From Treponema sp. (GTDB taxonomy: Bacteria; Spirochaetota; Spirochaetia; Treponematales; Treponemataceae), in NCBI GenBank assembly GCA_018385315.1, contig JAHAZJ010000040.1, forward strand, positions 1 through 40,775: DNA of 40,775 nt. Reading direction: 5' to 3'. A program made the position numbers and the translations under genes. Below are positions 1 to 8,844 of this stretch, in pieces; the first letter of the stretch is position 1; each line of letters begins with the position of its first letter. The notes beneath the pieces were generated by a model. It did no database searches. It saw only the letters and a program-made list of their open reading frames with translations, and was not told where the DNA came from.

Positions 1-149
1 TTATTGACCCAGCAAAAGTAACTTGTTCAGCTTTGAAAAACGCAGCATCAGTTGCCGGAACACTTTTGACAACAGAATGTGCTATTACTGATATTCCTGA
101 ACCAAAAGCTCCAGCTGCTCCAGCTCCAGATATGGGTGGAATGTACTAA
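1..149 (+). CDS. groEL: 60-kDa chaperonin GroEL, C-terminal end (partial)
   Basis: Only the last 48 codons lie in the window; reading begins in frame at base 3 and stops with TAA at 147-149. The fragment shows the family C-terminal pattern: IDPAKVT, then [16 protein letters not shown], then a short tail ending APDMGGMY. GroEL forms the double-ring folding chamber that works with GroES. The tail has the Gly-Met character of GroEL C-termini but is shorter than the GGM repeats of proteobacteria. groES is not adjacent; it lies at 30199. The last 20 bases of the gene are repeated twice more downstream (see the 79-bp repeat). Confidence 0.93.
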   Translation, partial: IDPAKVTCSALKNAASVAGTLLTTECAITDIPEPKAPAAPAPDMGGMY

Positions 150-164
150 TAGACAAGGAACCTG

Positions 165-205
165 CGAGTTTGCGAAGCAAACTCGGTAAGCACGCGTAAG
201 CGTGC
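165..205 (+). other. Paired palindromes (copy 1): GCGAAGC hairpin and GTAA-loop hairpin
   Basis: 165-173 pairs perfectly with 177-185 around a GAA triloop, placing GCGAAGC at the centre. 190-195 (GCACGC) pairs with 200-205 (GCGTGC) around GTAA. As RNA on the + strand, the second loop is a GNRA tetraloop. GCGAAGC is known from DNA biophysics as an unusually stable mini-hairpin. Confidence 0.85.
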
Positions 206-243
206 GACATATGGGTGGAATGTACTAACATTCAAGGAATTTG

Positions 244-284
244 CGAGTTTGCGAAGCAAACTCGGTAAGCACGCGTAAGCGTGC
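244..284 (+). other. Paired palindromes (copy 2)
   Basis: Identical to the pair at 165-205, shifted by 79 bp: 9-bp stem with GAA loop at 244-264 and 6-bp stem with GTAA loop at 269-284. Both palindromes are conserved without change while the linkers differ, which fits selection on, or recent copying of, the hairpin part. Confidence 0.85.
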
Positions 285-332
285 GACATATGGGTGGAAT
301 GTACTAATAGACTAAAGCAAACTTGCTTTTGT

Positions 333-376
333 AAAATAAAGGCCCGCAGATAAGGTTATCTGCGGGCCTTTATTTT
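333..376 (+). terminator. groEL: Strong intrinsic terminator after groEL
   Basis: A perfect 20-bp stem around an AGGT loop (arms 333-352 and 357-376), GC-rich in the middle (GGCCCGCAG) with A-rich left and T-rich right ends. It can act on both strands. It overlaps the -35 box of the next gene by two bases. Confidence 0.9.
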
Positions 377-404
377 GACACTCACATTCGATTTATGATA
401 TACT
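375..404 (+). promoter_or_regulatory. Sigma-70-type promoter for the cyclase operon
   Basis: TTGACA at 375-380 and TATACT at 399-404 with an 18-bp spacer, 43 bp upstream of the ATG at 448. The -35 box starts on the last two bases of the groEL terminator. A purine-rich ribosome site (AGGAAAAG) lies near 433-440. Confidence 0.75.
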
Positions 405-447
405 AAAGAGTTAGATTCTATAAAAATTAATTAGGAAAAGTGAGTTT

Positions 448-2496
448 ATGAAAACAGAACCTGAATTCAAAAAAGGGGTATCTATTGGTACAAAATTAGT
501 ACTAATTATCTCTACTCTTGTATTCATCGCACTTGGCACAATCACAGGTTTAGTTCAGTACTTTATGAGTAATTCAACAAGTGCAACAGCTGAAAAAAAC
601 AACTTTACAATCACAAAACAGGCAGCATCGGCAACAGAAAGAGAACTTAGTTCTATTCGTGCAAACACTTCTCTTATGCTTGAAATGCTTGCAATTTCCA
701 GTTCATCATCAGAAATTCTTGCACGTCAGACTTCATCATACTTCTTCGAACGTAATTCAAGCATTGGTGCTGTTGTAATCCCCGGTGAACAGTCATTAAT
801 CAATACCCGTTTTTTTCAGGCTAATGAAATTGAAACAGCTTTAGTTCAGCAATATATAGACGCCCACGGAAGTGATATTGAAAAAGCAACTGCTGGTGAA
901 ACATTCATCTTAAATGCATCTCCAGAATTTCAGATTCAAATGCTTGCTTTTATGTTTCCATGGCGTGAATCTGGAAAAGACCAGTCAGTTGTAATTCTTT
1001 TTTCAAGTGACTCTCTTTCAGAACCATTCAGTTCTTCTGTTACAAACGAAACTTATCTTGTAAATCACAATGGCGACTTGTTAATTCACTCTGATATGGA
1101 TTTAATGCTGGTTGGTACTAATGTCAGCAAAGCAGATATTGTAAAAATCATGGAGGAATCAAATCAAGAATTAGCTCAGACAGCTTATACAGATATAAAC
1201 AATGTTGAATGGTATGGGGCCTATAAAAAACTATCCTTTGGTAACATTGCTGTTATTTCTATTGTTCAGCGTGATGTAGCCTTAAAAGAAGTTACACACC
1301 TTTTCTGGCAAAATATTTACCTTACTCTTGCAGCTATCTTCATTTCAATTTTATTAATCGGTCTTTATTCTAAAACAATCAGTTCTCCTATGAAAAAACT
1401 TACAAGTGTTGCAGAGGAGATTGCACAAGGTAACTTTAATACAGAACTATTTGAGACTTTAAAAACAAAGCGTCGTGATGAAATTGGTGTTCTTGTTCAG
1501 AGCACAAAGGATGAGCGTGAAATTTTGAATACAGTTTCACGCCTTACAAACAAAGGTGTTGCAAAAGCTATTGTTCGAAAAGAAATCGATTTTGAACCTC
1601 ACTTAAAAGACATTACAATTTTCTTTAGCGATATTCGCGGATTCACAGCTATTTCTGATGGCTTTAATAAACGCTTTGGTGAAAAATCAGCTGCGGAAAT
1701 CATCAGCTTCTTAAACGACTACATGAGCCGCATGGTAAACTGTATTACAATTTCAGGTGGAAATGTAGATAAGTTTGAAGGTGATGCTATTATGGCATGT
1801 TGGGGTGTTCTTAGAGATGAAGATCTTGATTCTGCAGAACATAAGCTTCACGTTCAACAAGATGCAATTAATGCAGTTCGTGGTGTACTTGCAATGCGTT
1901 ATGCCCTTATGGTTTATAACAAACAGGCAGCTGCTTTCACAAAAGAACACGCAAACGAACCTTTGGCAAAATACAAACCACAAATCAGAATTGGTTCTGG
2001 TTTAAACTCTGGTCGTGCAACAGTAGGTTTTATGGGTTCTTATGACAAAATGGAATTTACATCAATTGGTGACGCTGTAAACCTTGCAAGCCGTACAGAA
2101 AGCTCCAACAAGCCATGTGGAACTGATATGTTAATTACTGAAGATACTTATAATTTGTTAAAATATGATTACATTAAATCTCCAGAAAATAACTACACTA
2201 TTAAACCAGAAAATCTTGATAATGAAATTATTGTAGAAGTTATTCCTGTAACATTTGAAGTAAAAGGTAAAGGAAAACAGCACTTCTATGGTGTTGTAAA
2301 TATGCCTCGTTTTGATATTGAAGGATTCTTCAAGCAGAGCGAACCTGACTTTAAAGTAGACGAAGATTGTATTTGTGCAATTGGACCAAAAGGACCAAAA
2401 ACTTTAGCAGAAGTAAGAAGTCTTCTTGGTATACCAACACCAGATTTTAGCGGAGTGAACTTAGATGCAGAAGAAAGCAAAGTCAAGGCTAACTGA
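448..2496 (+). CDS. Membrane-bound class III adenylate/guanylate cyclase
   Basis: 682 residues. TM1 about 17-39, a periplasmic sensor region about 40-285, TM2 about 289-309, a HAMP-like linker about 310-365 and a class III cyclase domain from about 388. Key residues visible are the first metal Asp in FFSDIRGFT (D395), the base-selecting Lys K442 in DKFEGD, the second metal Asp D446, and the transition-state pair N545 and R549 in GDAVNLASR. Thr538 sits in the partner position to the Lys, a Lys/Thr pair typical of bacterial adenylate cyclases, so cAMP is the more likely product. It would convert an extracytoplasmic signal into a cyclic nucleotide. It is first in an operon with the FecR-like protein (32-bp overlap). 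Confidence 0.9.
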   Translation: MKTEPEFKKGVSIGTKLVLIISTLVFIALGTITGLVQYFMSNSTSATAEKNNFTITKQAASATERELSSIRANTSLMLEMLAISSSSSEILARQTSSYFFERNSSIGAVVIPGEQSLINTRFFQANEIETALVQQYIDAHGSDIEKATAGETFILNASPEFQIQMLAFMFPWRESGKDQSVVILFSSDSLSEPFSSSVTNETYLVNHNGDLLIHSDMDLMLVGTNVSKADIVKIMEESNQELAQTAYTDINNVEWYGAYKKLSFGNIAVISIVQRDVALKEVTHLFWQNIYLTLAAIFISILLIGLYSKTISSPMKKLTSVAEEIAQGNFNTELFETLKTKRRDEIGVLVQSTKDEREILNTVSRLTNKGVAKAIVRKEIDFEPHLKDITIFFSDIRGFTAISDGFNKRFGEKSAAEIISFLNDYMSRMVNCITISGGNVDKFEGDAIMACWGVLRDEDLDSAEHKLHVQQDAINAVRGVLAMRYALMVYNKQAAAFTKEHANEPLAKYKPQIRIGSGLNSGRATVGFMGSYDKMEFTSIGDAVNLASRTESSNKPCGTDMLITEDTYNLLKYDYIKSPENNYTIKPENLDNEIIVEVIPVTFEVKGKGKQHFYGVVNMPRFDIEGFFKQSEPDFKVDEDCICAIGPKGPKTLAEVRSLLGIPTPDFSGVNLDAEESKVKAN

Positions 2497-5290
2497 GTTT
2501 CTCTTTGTCAGCATTTGTTTAATAGGTGCAGCTGCTTCAATCTGGAAATTTTCACAAATATTAAACGAATCCCTTGTTAAAGACGAAGAACCTATAGCTA
2601 ATATTACATTTAAATGGAAAGTTGCACAGAGACAGTTCCTTGATGATTTACTTTGGGATCGTCTTCAGCAAATGTCTCCTGTATATAATGGTGATACAAT
2701 TCGTACTGCACCAGCTTCTGAAGCAACCATTTATTTTACAGACGGCAACATTATTCAATTAACAACAAACTCTATGATTCAGATTTTCCTTAAAGAAGAT
2801 AAGCGAGGAAATGCCGAATTAAAGAAAGGTTCTGCCAGCGTTATTGCAAATAATAGTGATTTTACTCTTCAATCTGGAGACGCAAGCATTGAAATTGAAA
2901 AAGGATCTACATTGCAAACTGAAACAACCAGTGATGGTAGTTTGAAAATGCAGGTTGTGGACGGAAAAATTCAGATTCAGAACCCTAATGGTACTTTTAC
3001 AGTACTTTCTGGAGAAACAGCATTCCTTTCTACAGATGGAATCATTTCTCAATCTCACTTAAATGTTCAAACACCAACAATAAATGCTCAGTATTTAAAC
3101 TTTAGAGAAGAAAATACTTTAGTTGATTTTGAATGGACAACAGAAAGCAATTCTATTCTTCTAGAAACTGCAGCAGATAAAAAATTTAATGACATTCTTT
3201 CATCTCAAATTATTAGAAATGCAAAAAGAGCATCTATGGCCGTGCCTTCCGGTACAATTTACTGGAGAATCTCTACAATTCCAGAGGGGGATATTACTTA
3301 CTCAGAATCTGTATCAGGGAAAATTAAAGTTATTTATTCCCCTGCTCCAGATTTAATTACGCCAGTTCAAGATTTCCAGACAAAGTATAGAACAAAGCAG
3401 CCTTCTATCCGTTTTACATGGACAGAAGTTGAAAGAGCCTCATCATATCAAATTGATATTGCAGATAATGTTGATTTTATTAATCCTGTTTTTTCAAAAC
3501 GCACTCCTCAAACTTCCATAGTTTCATCTGATTTAGGAAAAGGAACCTGGTACTGGCGAGTTACCCCTTATTATATGATTAACAACATTGGACTTGCAGA
3601 ACCAAGTATAACTAACAGTTTTGTTATTAATCAGACAGAAATGCTTGAAAAACCAGAATTAAAATTACCTGGCGAAAATGCTTTTGTAGGAACACGCATT
3701 TCTTCAAGCAACAATACATCAACTCCAAAAACAATTTATTTCTCCTGGTTAAATGATATTGAAGCTGAAACATATAACTTTAAGTTATGGAAGAAATCAA
3801 ATCCTTCTAGGGTCCTTCAATATACAAAAATTAATCAGAACTATTTTTCAATCGATACTTCTACTGTAGACATTGAAAATGGTGACTGGCTTTGGGAAGT
3901 TGAAAAAGTTGATTCAGAAGGAAATACTGTTACATCTGATCCAAGAAGTTTTTATGCAATGGATACAGAAGTTGATCAGCGAAGTTTATTTCCTCCAGAT
4001 GGCTATTCTGTTCCAGATACACGTACACAGGATTTAAGATATAACTGGAAAACAAACATCACAACTGGAACCACATTCCAGATTGCAAAAGATGCTAACT
4101 TTAAAAAAATTGTTTACTCTGAAACAACATATTCAAATAGTGCAAACGGAAGAACTTTACCAAAAGGAACCTACTTCTGGCGTATTACATCAACTTTAGG
4201 CGATTTAACTTTCTCTACAAATCCTAAAAAGCTTACAGTTGAACCACCTCTTGCTGCTCCAACACCTGCTATTCCAGCTAACGGTGGAAGTGTTGTTGTA
4301 AGACCAACAAAACCTTATGAATTCAAATGGAATACAGTTCCAGGTGCAGATTATTATGAAATTAAAATTGCAAGAGCAAGTAATCCATCTGTAACTCTTA
4401 TTGATAAAAACTTTATTGTTTCTAATAATGGCTCAACTGCATCTGTAAAACTTAATTTGGATAGATATTCTGAAGGAAATTATATTTTCACACTGCAAGC
4501 CTTTAAGGAAGAAACTGAATTATCAGCCAGAGCTTCTGGTTATATAGGAACTTATGCTTTTGTTTTAAAACAGCTTAAACCAGTACAGTTACTTGCTCCA
4601 GATAATGATTCTATAATTGATGGTGCAACTGCAATTAAAAATCCTCCTTACATGAACTGGACTATTGTTGATACACCAGCAAAACTTCAACTTGTAATTT
4701 ACAAAAAAGAAGAAACTAACAAAAAGAAGAATCCGGATGATTATTCTATTGAAAATCAGCAGCCATTTATTGTAATTGATAATCCTACTGCTCCTTATAG
4801 ATTGCCACCAATTTATGAAGGAAGCTACTTGTGGAAAATTAATGCTTATACTTCTGATAATTATGATATTTCATCTTTAGAAACACGAGACCTTAAAATT
4901 ACAGCAATTCCAAAGCTTGAAGCTCCAGCAATGAATGAACCTAAAAAAAATACAACCTTCGGCAAAGACTATTTTGTTGCAAATAAGAGTATTTCATTCA
5001 AGTGGGGACGTGTAAAGAATGCAGATCAGTATATCTTTACAATCAGAAATACTAAAAACGAAGTATTGCTTACAAAAACATTATCAAAAAACACAACAGA
5101 ATTTGTTCTTACAGCCCAGGAACTTTCTCTTTTACCAAAAGGCAAGCTCACTTGGGAAGTTGAAGGTCAGTCTCTGTATCAGGGAACATTATTCCAGAAT
5201 GGTAAGACAACACCTGCAACTTTCAAAATTGACTTACCTGAATTAAAGTCACCAAAATTTGAACAAACTGGAACTATGTATGGAAAATAA
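2465..5290 (+). CDS. FecR-domain envelope protein with seven FN3-like repeats
   Basis: 941 residues. The ATG overlaps the cyclase by 32 bp and has its own site (GGAGTGA, 2453-2459). A membrane segment about 11-29 is followed by a FecR-like beta domain about 75-190 (a pattern of VYNGDTIRT, ATIYFTDG, LKKGSASVI, VVDGKIQI, LSGETAF). Then come seven repeats of about 100 residues, each ending in a Gly-x-aromatic-x-W motif near 263, 360, 473, 568, 670, 785 and 893 (for example GTIYWRI, GTWYWRV, GTYFWRI, GSYLWKI). It is probably anchored in the inner membrane and spans the periplasm. FecR domains usually sense or transmit signals or bind cell-wall or surface material; the exact role is unknown. Confidence 0.8.
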   Translation: MQKKAKSRLTEFLFVSICLIGAAASIWKFSQILNESLVKDEEPIANITFKWKVAQRQFLDDLLWDRLQQMSPVYNGDTIRTAPASEATIYFTDGNIIQLTTNSMIQIFLKEDKRGNAELKKGSASVIANNSDFTLQSGDASIEIEKGSTLQTETTSDGSLKMQVVDGKIQIQNPNGTFTVLSGETAFLSTDGIISQSHLNVQTPTINAQYLNFREENTLVDFEWTTESNSILLETAADKKFNDILSSQIIRNAKRASMAVPSGTIYWRISTIPEGDITYSESVSGKIKVIYSPAPDLITPVQDFQTKYRTKQPSIRFTWTEVERASSYQIDIADNVDFINPVFSKRTPQTSIVSSDLGKGTWYWRVTPYYMINNIGLAEPSITNSFVINQTEMLEKPELKLPGENAFVGTRISSSNNTSTPKTIYFSWLNDIEAETYNFKLWKKSNPSRVLQYTKINQNYFSIDTSTVDIENGDWLWEVEKVDSEGNTVTSDPRSFYAMDTEVDQRSLFPPDGYSVPDTRTQDLRYNWKTNITTGTTFQIAKDANFKKIVYSETTYSNSANGRTLPKGTYFWRITSTLGDLTFSTNPKKLTVEPPLAAPTPAIPANGGSVVVRPTKPYEFKWNTVPGADYYEIKIARASNPSVTLIDKNFIVSNNGSTASVKLNLDRYSEGNYIFTLQAFKEETELSARASGYIGTYAFVLKQLKPVQLLAPDNDSIIDGATAIKNPPYMNWTIVDTPAKLQLVIYKKEETNKKKNPDDYSIENQQPFIVIDNPTAPYRLPPIYEGSYLWKINAYTSDNYDISSLETRDLKITAIPKLEAPAMNEPKKNTTFGKDYFVANKSISFKWGRVKNADQYIFTIRNTKNEVLLTKTLSKNTTEFVLTAQELSLLPKGKLTWEVEGQSLYQGTLFQNGKTTPATFKIDLPELKSPKFEQTGTMYGK

Positions 5291-6446
5291 AATTAAAAAA
5301 ATATTTCTAACAATTATTCTTCTCATAATTCCTGCTTTCATTTGGGCACAGACTCAGAATTATTATATTCAGGATACTGCCGACGGAGCCACCTTTATTC
5401 AAACATTCCGTTGGGAAGCAAACCCTTATGTTCAAAAATATGTTTTCATCATTGAAAAATTAAACAAAAGAAATAAATGGGAACAAATTGATAAAAAGGA
5501 AACTGAAACAAATTCTGTAGAAGAATCTTTAACTGCAGGAGAATATCGTTATAAGCTGGAGCTATATAACTTTTTAGGTTATGTAGAACTGGAAACTGAA
5601 TGGCAGGCTGTTTCAATTACAAAAGCATATCAGCCAGAAATTTCCTCTGTTTCACCACGAACTGTCTTCCTGGAAGAACAGCAAGATGGTATTTTCACAA
5701 TTGATGGCGAAGAACTTGGCGAAGACACAACAATTGTTATTCAAGCTGGTACAAATATACTTGATGGAAAAATAATTCAAACTAGCAGACGAAAGAATTC
5801 CATTAAATTCCAAGTAAATCCTGATGATCTTGATACAGGAAAATATACTATTACTGCAAAAAATCCTGGTGGTTTAACAGATGTTAACAAAGACTTGCGT
5901 ATTCAATTCAAAAAACCTACAGATTTTGATTTTGCAGGTGGATATAGTCCAATTTTAATTCTTGGTGACAGTAATTTTAAAAAATATTTTGAATCTACAG
6001 TTTATCCTATTGCCATTGATTTTAAAATGACATTCATTCCATTAAAAAAGAAATTTGGATACTACGGATTTAATTTTTCAAACACTATATTATTCTTAAA
6101 CACAGATAATACTGCTTATTCAATTAAAGCAGGAATGTTACTGTCCCACATTGATTTTGTATTTCAAAAACCTCTTTTAAATAAAAAAATGTTCCTGGAA
6201 TTTCATGTTGGCGGCGGTATAACTACTATCTTAAATATGCAGTTTGAATTCCCGCTCAACATTAAATCTGATAGCTTATATTCAATGAACCCTTGTGTTG
6301 CGGCAGGTGGCTCAATGCTTTTCTATTTGAATAAAAGACTTTACCTTGAAGCTGGTATAGATTACAATTTTACTATTAATATTGCAGAAAAACCACTCAT
6401 GATTCACAGTATTGTACCTGTAATAAACATTGGCTGGCAATTCTAA
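5280..6446 (+). CDS. Putative outer-membrane beta-barrel protein with IPT/TIG-like domain
   Basis: 388 residues from the ATG at 5280; a longer TTG start at 5259 would extend past the natural signal peptide. It overlaps the FecR gene by 11 bp and has a GGAA site six bases before the ATG. Signal peptide about 1-24 (hydrophobic FLTIILLIIPAFIWA). An IPT/TIG-like Ig fold follows about 115-205 (ISSVSPRTVFLEEQ, then FTIDGEELG). From about 215 there are alternating amphipathic strands, and the chain ends in Trp-Gln-Phe, the C-terminal aromatic signature of proteins inserted by the BAM machine. Position in the operon suggests it is the surface partner of the FecR/FN3 protein. Function not known. Confidence 0.7.
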   Translation: MENKIKKIFLTIILLIIPAFIWAQTQNYYIQDTADGATFIQTFRWEANPYVQKYVFIIEKLNKRNKWEQIDKKETETNSVEESLTAGEYRYKLELYNFLGYVELETEWQAVSITKAYQPEISSVSPRTVFLEEQQDGIFTIDGEELGEDTTIVIQAGTNILDGKIIQTSRRKNSIKFQVNPDDLDTGKYTITAKNPGGLTDVNKDLRIQFKKPTDFDFAGGYSPILILGDSNFKKYFESTVYPIAIDFKMTFIPLKKKFGYYGFNFSNTILFLNTDNTAYSIKAGMLLSHIDFVFQKPLLNKKMFLEFHVGGGITTILNMQFEFPLNIKSDSLYSMNPCVAAGGSMLFYLNKRLYLEAGIDYNFTINIAEKPLMIHSIVPVINIGWQF

Positions 6447-6470
6447 TAGTTAGATATTAAAGGACAACAT

Positions 6471-7814
6471 ATGCAATTAATCTCAAATTACAAAAATTTT
6501 CTTGATTCAGGAAAAACTGAAAGAGAATGTGTAAAATCTATTATTTCTTTAGCTAAAGAGCAGGGTTACAAAGATATAAATGATTTTAACTCACTAAAAG
6601 CTGGCGATAAATTTTATATAACTAAAATGAATAAAGCCATCGCTCTTTTTCAAATGGGAACAAGTTCTTTGGAAAATGGAATGAATATTCTTGGTGCCCA
6701 TATTGACTCACCTCGTTTGGACGGAAAACAAAATCCTATTTATGAAAAAGACAACATTTTTTACTTTAATACCCATTATTATGGCGGAATAAAAAAATAT
6801 CAATGGACAACCCTTCCTCTTGCAATCCACGGTATTGTGTGTAAAAAGGATGGTACAATCATCAATGTTACAATAGGCGAAGATGAAGATGATCCTGTTT
6901 TTTCAATTTCCGATATTCTTCCTCACCTTGCCCAAGAACAGATGAAAAGTATTGCCTCAGAATTTATTAAAGGTGAAGATTTAGATTTAATTATTGGTTC
7001 AAAAATTCCAAAATCAAAGGATGATGAAACCCATAATAAAGATGAAAAATGTGAAAAAAAAGAAGATCCAATTTTTACTTTATTAAAAGAAAAATATAAT
7101 ATCGAAAAAGATGATTTTAATTCTGCAGAATTAGAGGTAGTTCCAGCAGGAAAAGCTCGGGATCTTGGTTTAGACCGTTCACTGATTTTGGCTTATGGTC
7201 AAGATGATCGCTCTTGTGCATTTACTTCTGTACAAGCAATTTTTGATGCAAAACCTTCAGAAAGAACTCAATGTTGTCTATGCGTAGATAAAGAAGAAAT
7301 AGGAAGTGTTGGTGCAACAGGCATGGCATCTAACCTTTTTGAAAACATGATTGCAGAAGTTATTGCAAAAGCTGAACCAGTATACAGTGAATTAATTTTA
7401 CGTCGTTGTTTATCTAACAGCAATATGCTTTCTTCTGATGTAAATGCGGCTTATGATCCATTAAATTCAGGACTATATGACAAAGATAACGCCTCTGTTT
7501 TAGGAGGAGGAATCACTTTCCAAAAATATACTGGAGCTCGTGGAAAAAGCGGTGCCAGTGATGCAAATCCAGAGTTTATTGCAAAAGTTAGAGCTGCAAT
7601 GGATGAAAATAAAGTTCGATATCAGATGGCAGAACTAGGAAAAGTTGACCAGGGTGGTGGTGGAACAATAGCTTACCATGCAGCAAAATATGGAATGAAC
7701 GTTCTTGATGCAGGGGTAGCTGTTCTAAGTATGCATGCACCTTGGGAAATTACTTCAAAAGAAGATATTATACAAGCATACAACGGAAACAAAGCTTTCT
7801 TAGGAATTAAATAA
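6471..7814 (+). CDS. M18 family aspartyl-type metalloaminopeptidase
   Basis: 447 residues, ATG with AAAGGA upstream. It removes N-terminal residues (acidic or neutral) from peptides in the cytoplasm using two zinc ions. All five expected metal ligands can be found: H77 in GAHIDSPRLD, D245 or D246 in GQDDRS, E276 with catalytic E275 in DKEEIGS, D323 in SSDVNAAYDP and H422 in SMHAPWEI. The length is normal for the family. There is no signal peptide. It lies 24 bp after the outer-membrane gene, so it may be co-transcribed, though its function is unrelated. Confidence 0.93.
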   Translation: MQLISNYKNFLDSGKTERECVKSIISLAKEQGYKDINDFNSLKAGDKFYITKMNKAIALFQMGTSSLENGMNILGAHIDSPRLDGKQNPIYEKDNIFYFNTHYYGGIKKYQWTTLPLAIHGIVCKKDGTIINVTIGEDEDDPVFSISDILPHLAQEQMKSIASEFIKGEDLDLIIGSKIPKSKDDETHNKDEKCEKKEDPIFTLLKEKYNIEKDDFNSAELEVVPAGKARDLGLDRSLILAYGQDDRSCAFTSVQAIFDAKPSERTQCCLCVDKEEIGSVGATGMASNLFENMIAEVIAKAEPVYSELILRRCLSNSNMLSSDVNAAYDPLNSGLYDKDNASVLGGGITFQKYTGARGKSGASDANPEFIAKVRAAMDENKVRYQMAELGKVDQGGGGTIAYHAAKYGMNVLDAGVAVLSMHAPWEITSKEDIIQAYNGNKAFLGIK

Positions 7815-7821
7815 AACAAAA

Positions 7822-7862
7822 AAAAGCTGTCCAACCAGGATTATCTTCCAAGGACAGCTTTT
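7822..7862. terminator. Bidirectional terminator between M18 peptidase and parB
   Basis: AAAAGCTGTCC (7822-7832) pairs with GGACAGCTTTT (7852-7862), an 11-bp perfect stem with a 19-base loop. A-tract on one side and T-tract on the other serve the two convergent genes. Confidence 0.8.
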
Positions 7863-7878
7863 CTTTTAAGTAAAATTA

Positions 7879-8844
7879 TTAACCTTTTATTAAAATATTG
7901 TAAATTCTATCAAAGTCTGCCTTTGAACTAAATCCAAGTTCAATTTTTCCTTTATCTGTGTTACCTTTAAAGCTTACATCTCTAATTCCAAAAATATTTC
8001 TTAATTCCTGCTCAAAAATTGCAATATCTGGATCTTTCTTTGTTTTTGAAGCAGTCTTCTTGGCAACAGCACGACCACCATTATTATAAGTTTCAGCCAT
8101 TGCTTCTGCTTCACGCACAGATAATCCTGAACCAATAATTTTTCCATACATTACCCGCATATCAGCATCGCTTTTTACCATAAGCAATGCTCTGGCATGT
8201 CCTGCAGAAATTTGACCATTTATTAAAGATTTTTGAATATCTTCTGGAAGCTTCAACAAACGAATTGCATTTGCAACAGTGGAACGGTTTTTTCCAACTC
8301 TCTTTGCAACTTCATCCTGACTTAAATCCCCAAGTTGAATAAGATTATAATATGCCATTGCTTCTTCAATAGGATTTAAATCAGCACGCTGAATATTTTC
8401 AATTAATGCAACTTCCAGCTTTTTCTGCTCATCAAATTTTCTAAGCTGAACAGGCACTTCTTTAAGACCTGCCATTTTTGATGCCCGAGTACGTCGTTCA
8501 CCGGCAATAATATAAAAACCGTCGTCACCAGCATCTTCAATAATAATTGGCTGAAGAATACCATTTTCTTTTATTGATTCACAAAGCTCATCAAGCTGTT
8601 TCTGATTAAATTCAATACGTGGTTGTTTAGGATTTGGTTTTAATAAGTTTGGATCAAGCCAAAGTCCACCATTATCGTCTACACGAATTGCAGGTGGAAG
8701 CTTGGAAGACACGGCAACTGCAGGAGCAGCTTTGGCGGTTGAAAGCTTTACGGGAGTAGATTCAACTTTTTCTTCAGGAGTAACAGAACTTTCCTGCAAT
8801 AATGCTCCTAAACCTTTACCTAATCCTAAACCTGTTCTAGCCAC
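7879..8844 (-). CDS. parB: Chromosome-partitioning protein ParB (Spo0J-like)
   Basis: 321 residues from a GTG start that overlaps the parA stop by 8 bp, with GAGGTAA upstream. The N-terminus is the usual ARTGLGLGKGLGALL. Next come the ParB CTPase motif GERRTRA (115-121), ENIQR (149-153), the DNA-binding helix-turn-helix about 174-196 (SQDEVAKRVGKNRSTVANAIRLL) and a C-terminal dimer domain. ParB binds parS sites, spreads as a CTP-dependent clamp and is moved by ParA. No parS 16-mer is evident in this window. Low-complexity Ala/Ser/Val linker about 30-50. Confidence 0.95.
   Translation of the reverse strand: MARTGLGLGKGLGALLQESSVTPEEKVESTPVKLSTAKAAPAVAVSSKLPPAIRVDDNGGLWLDPNLLKPNPKQPRIEFNQKQLDELCESIKENGILQPIIIEDAGDDGFYIIAGERRTRASKMAGLKEVPVQLRKFDEQKKLEVALIENIQRADLNPIEEAMAYYNLIQLGDLSQDEVAKRVGKNRSTVANAIRLLKLPEDIQKSLINGQISAGHARALLMVKSDADMRVMYGKIIGSGLSVREAEAMAETYNNGGRAVAKKTASKTKKDPDIAIFEQELRNIFGIRDVSFKGNTDKGKIELGFSSKADFDRIYNILIKG

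Larger units (their letters stand above)
130..312. repeat. 79-bp tandem repeat duplicating the groEL 3' end
   Basis: There are 2.3 copies: 130-208, 209-287 and a partial copy 288-312. The period is exactly 79 bp. Each copy opens with the final bases of groEL including its stop codon, then a short linker, then two palindromes. The two full copies differ at only five linker positions (150, 152, 153, 161, 162 against the second copy). The partial copy continues with the same bases that follow the stop in copy 1, which suggests it is the original flank. The unit looks like a REP-like palindromic element together with duplicated target sequence. Confidence 0.9.

Noticed and set aside
150..312. CRISPR array in the repeat region after groEL
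   Set aside because: Only 2.3 units, with repeats that contain the groEL 3' coding end and linkers of nearly the same sequence; no spacers.
1753..2005. Small ORFs inside the cyclase gene and comparable ones on the opposite strand of other genes
   Set aside because: They overlap strongly supported genes, lack ribosome sites and show no recognisable protein pattern.
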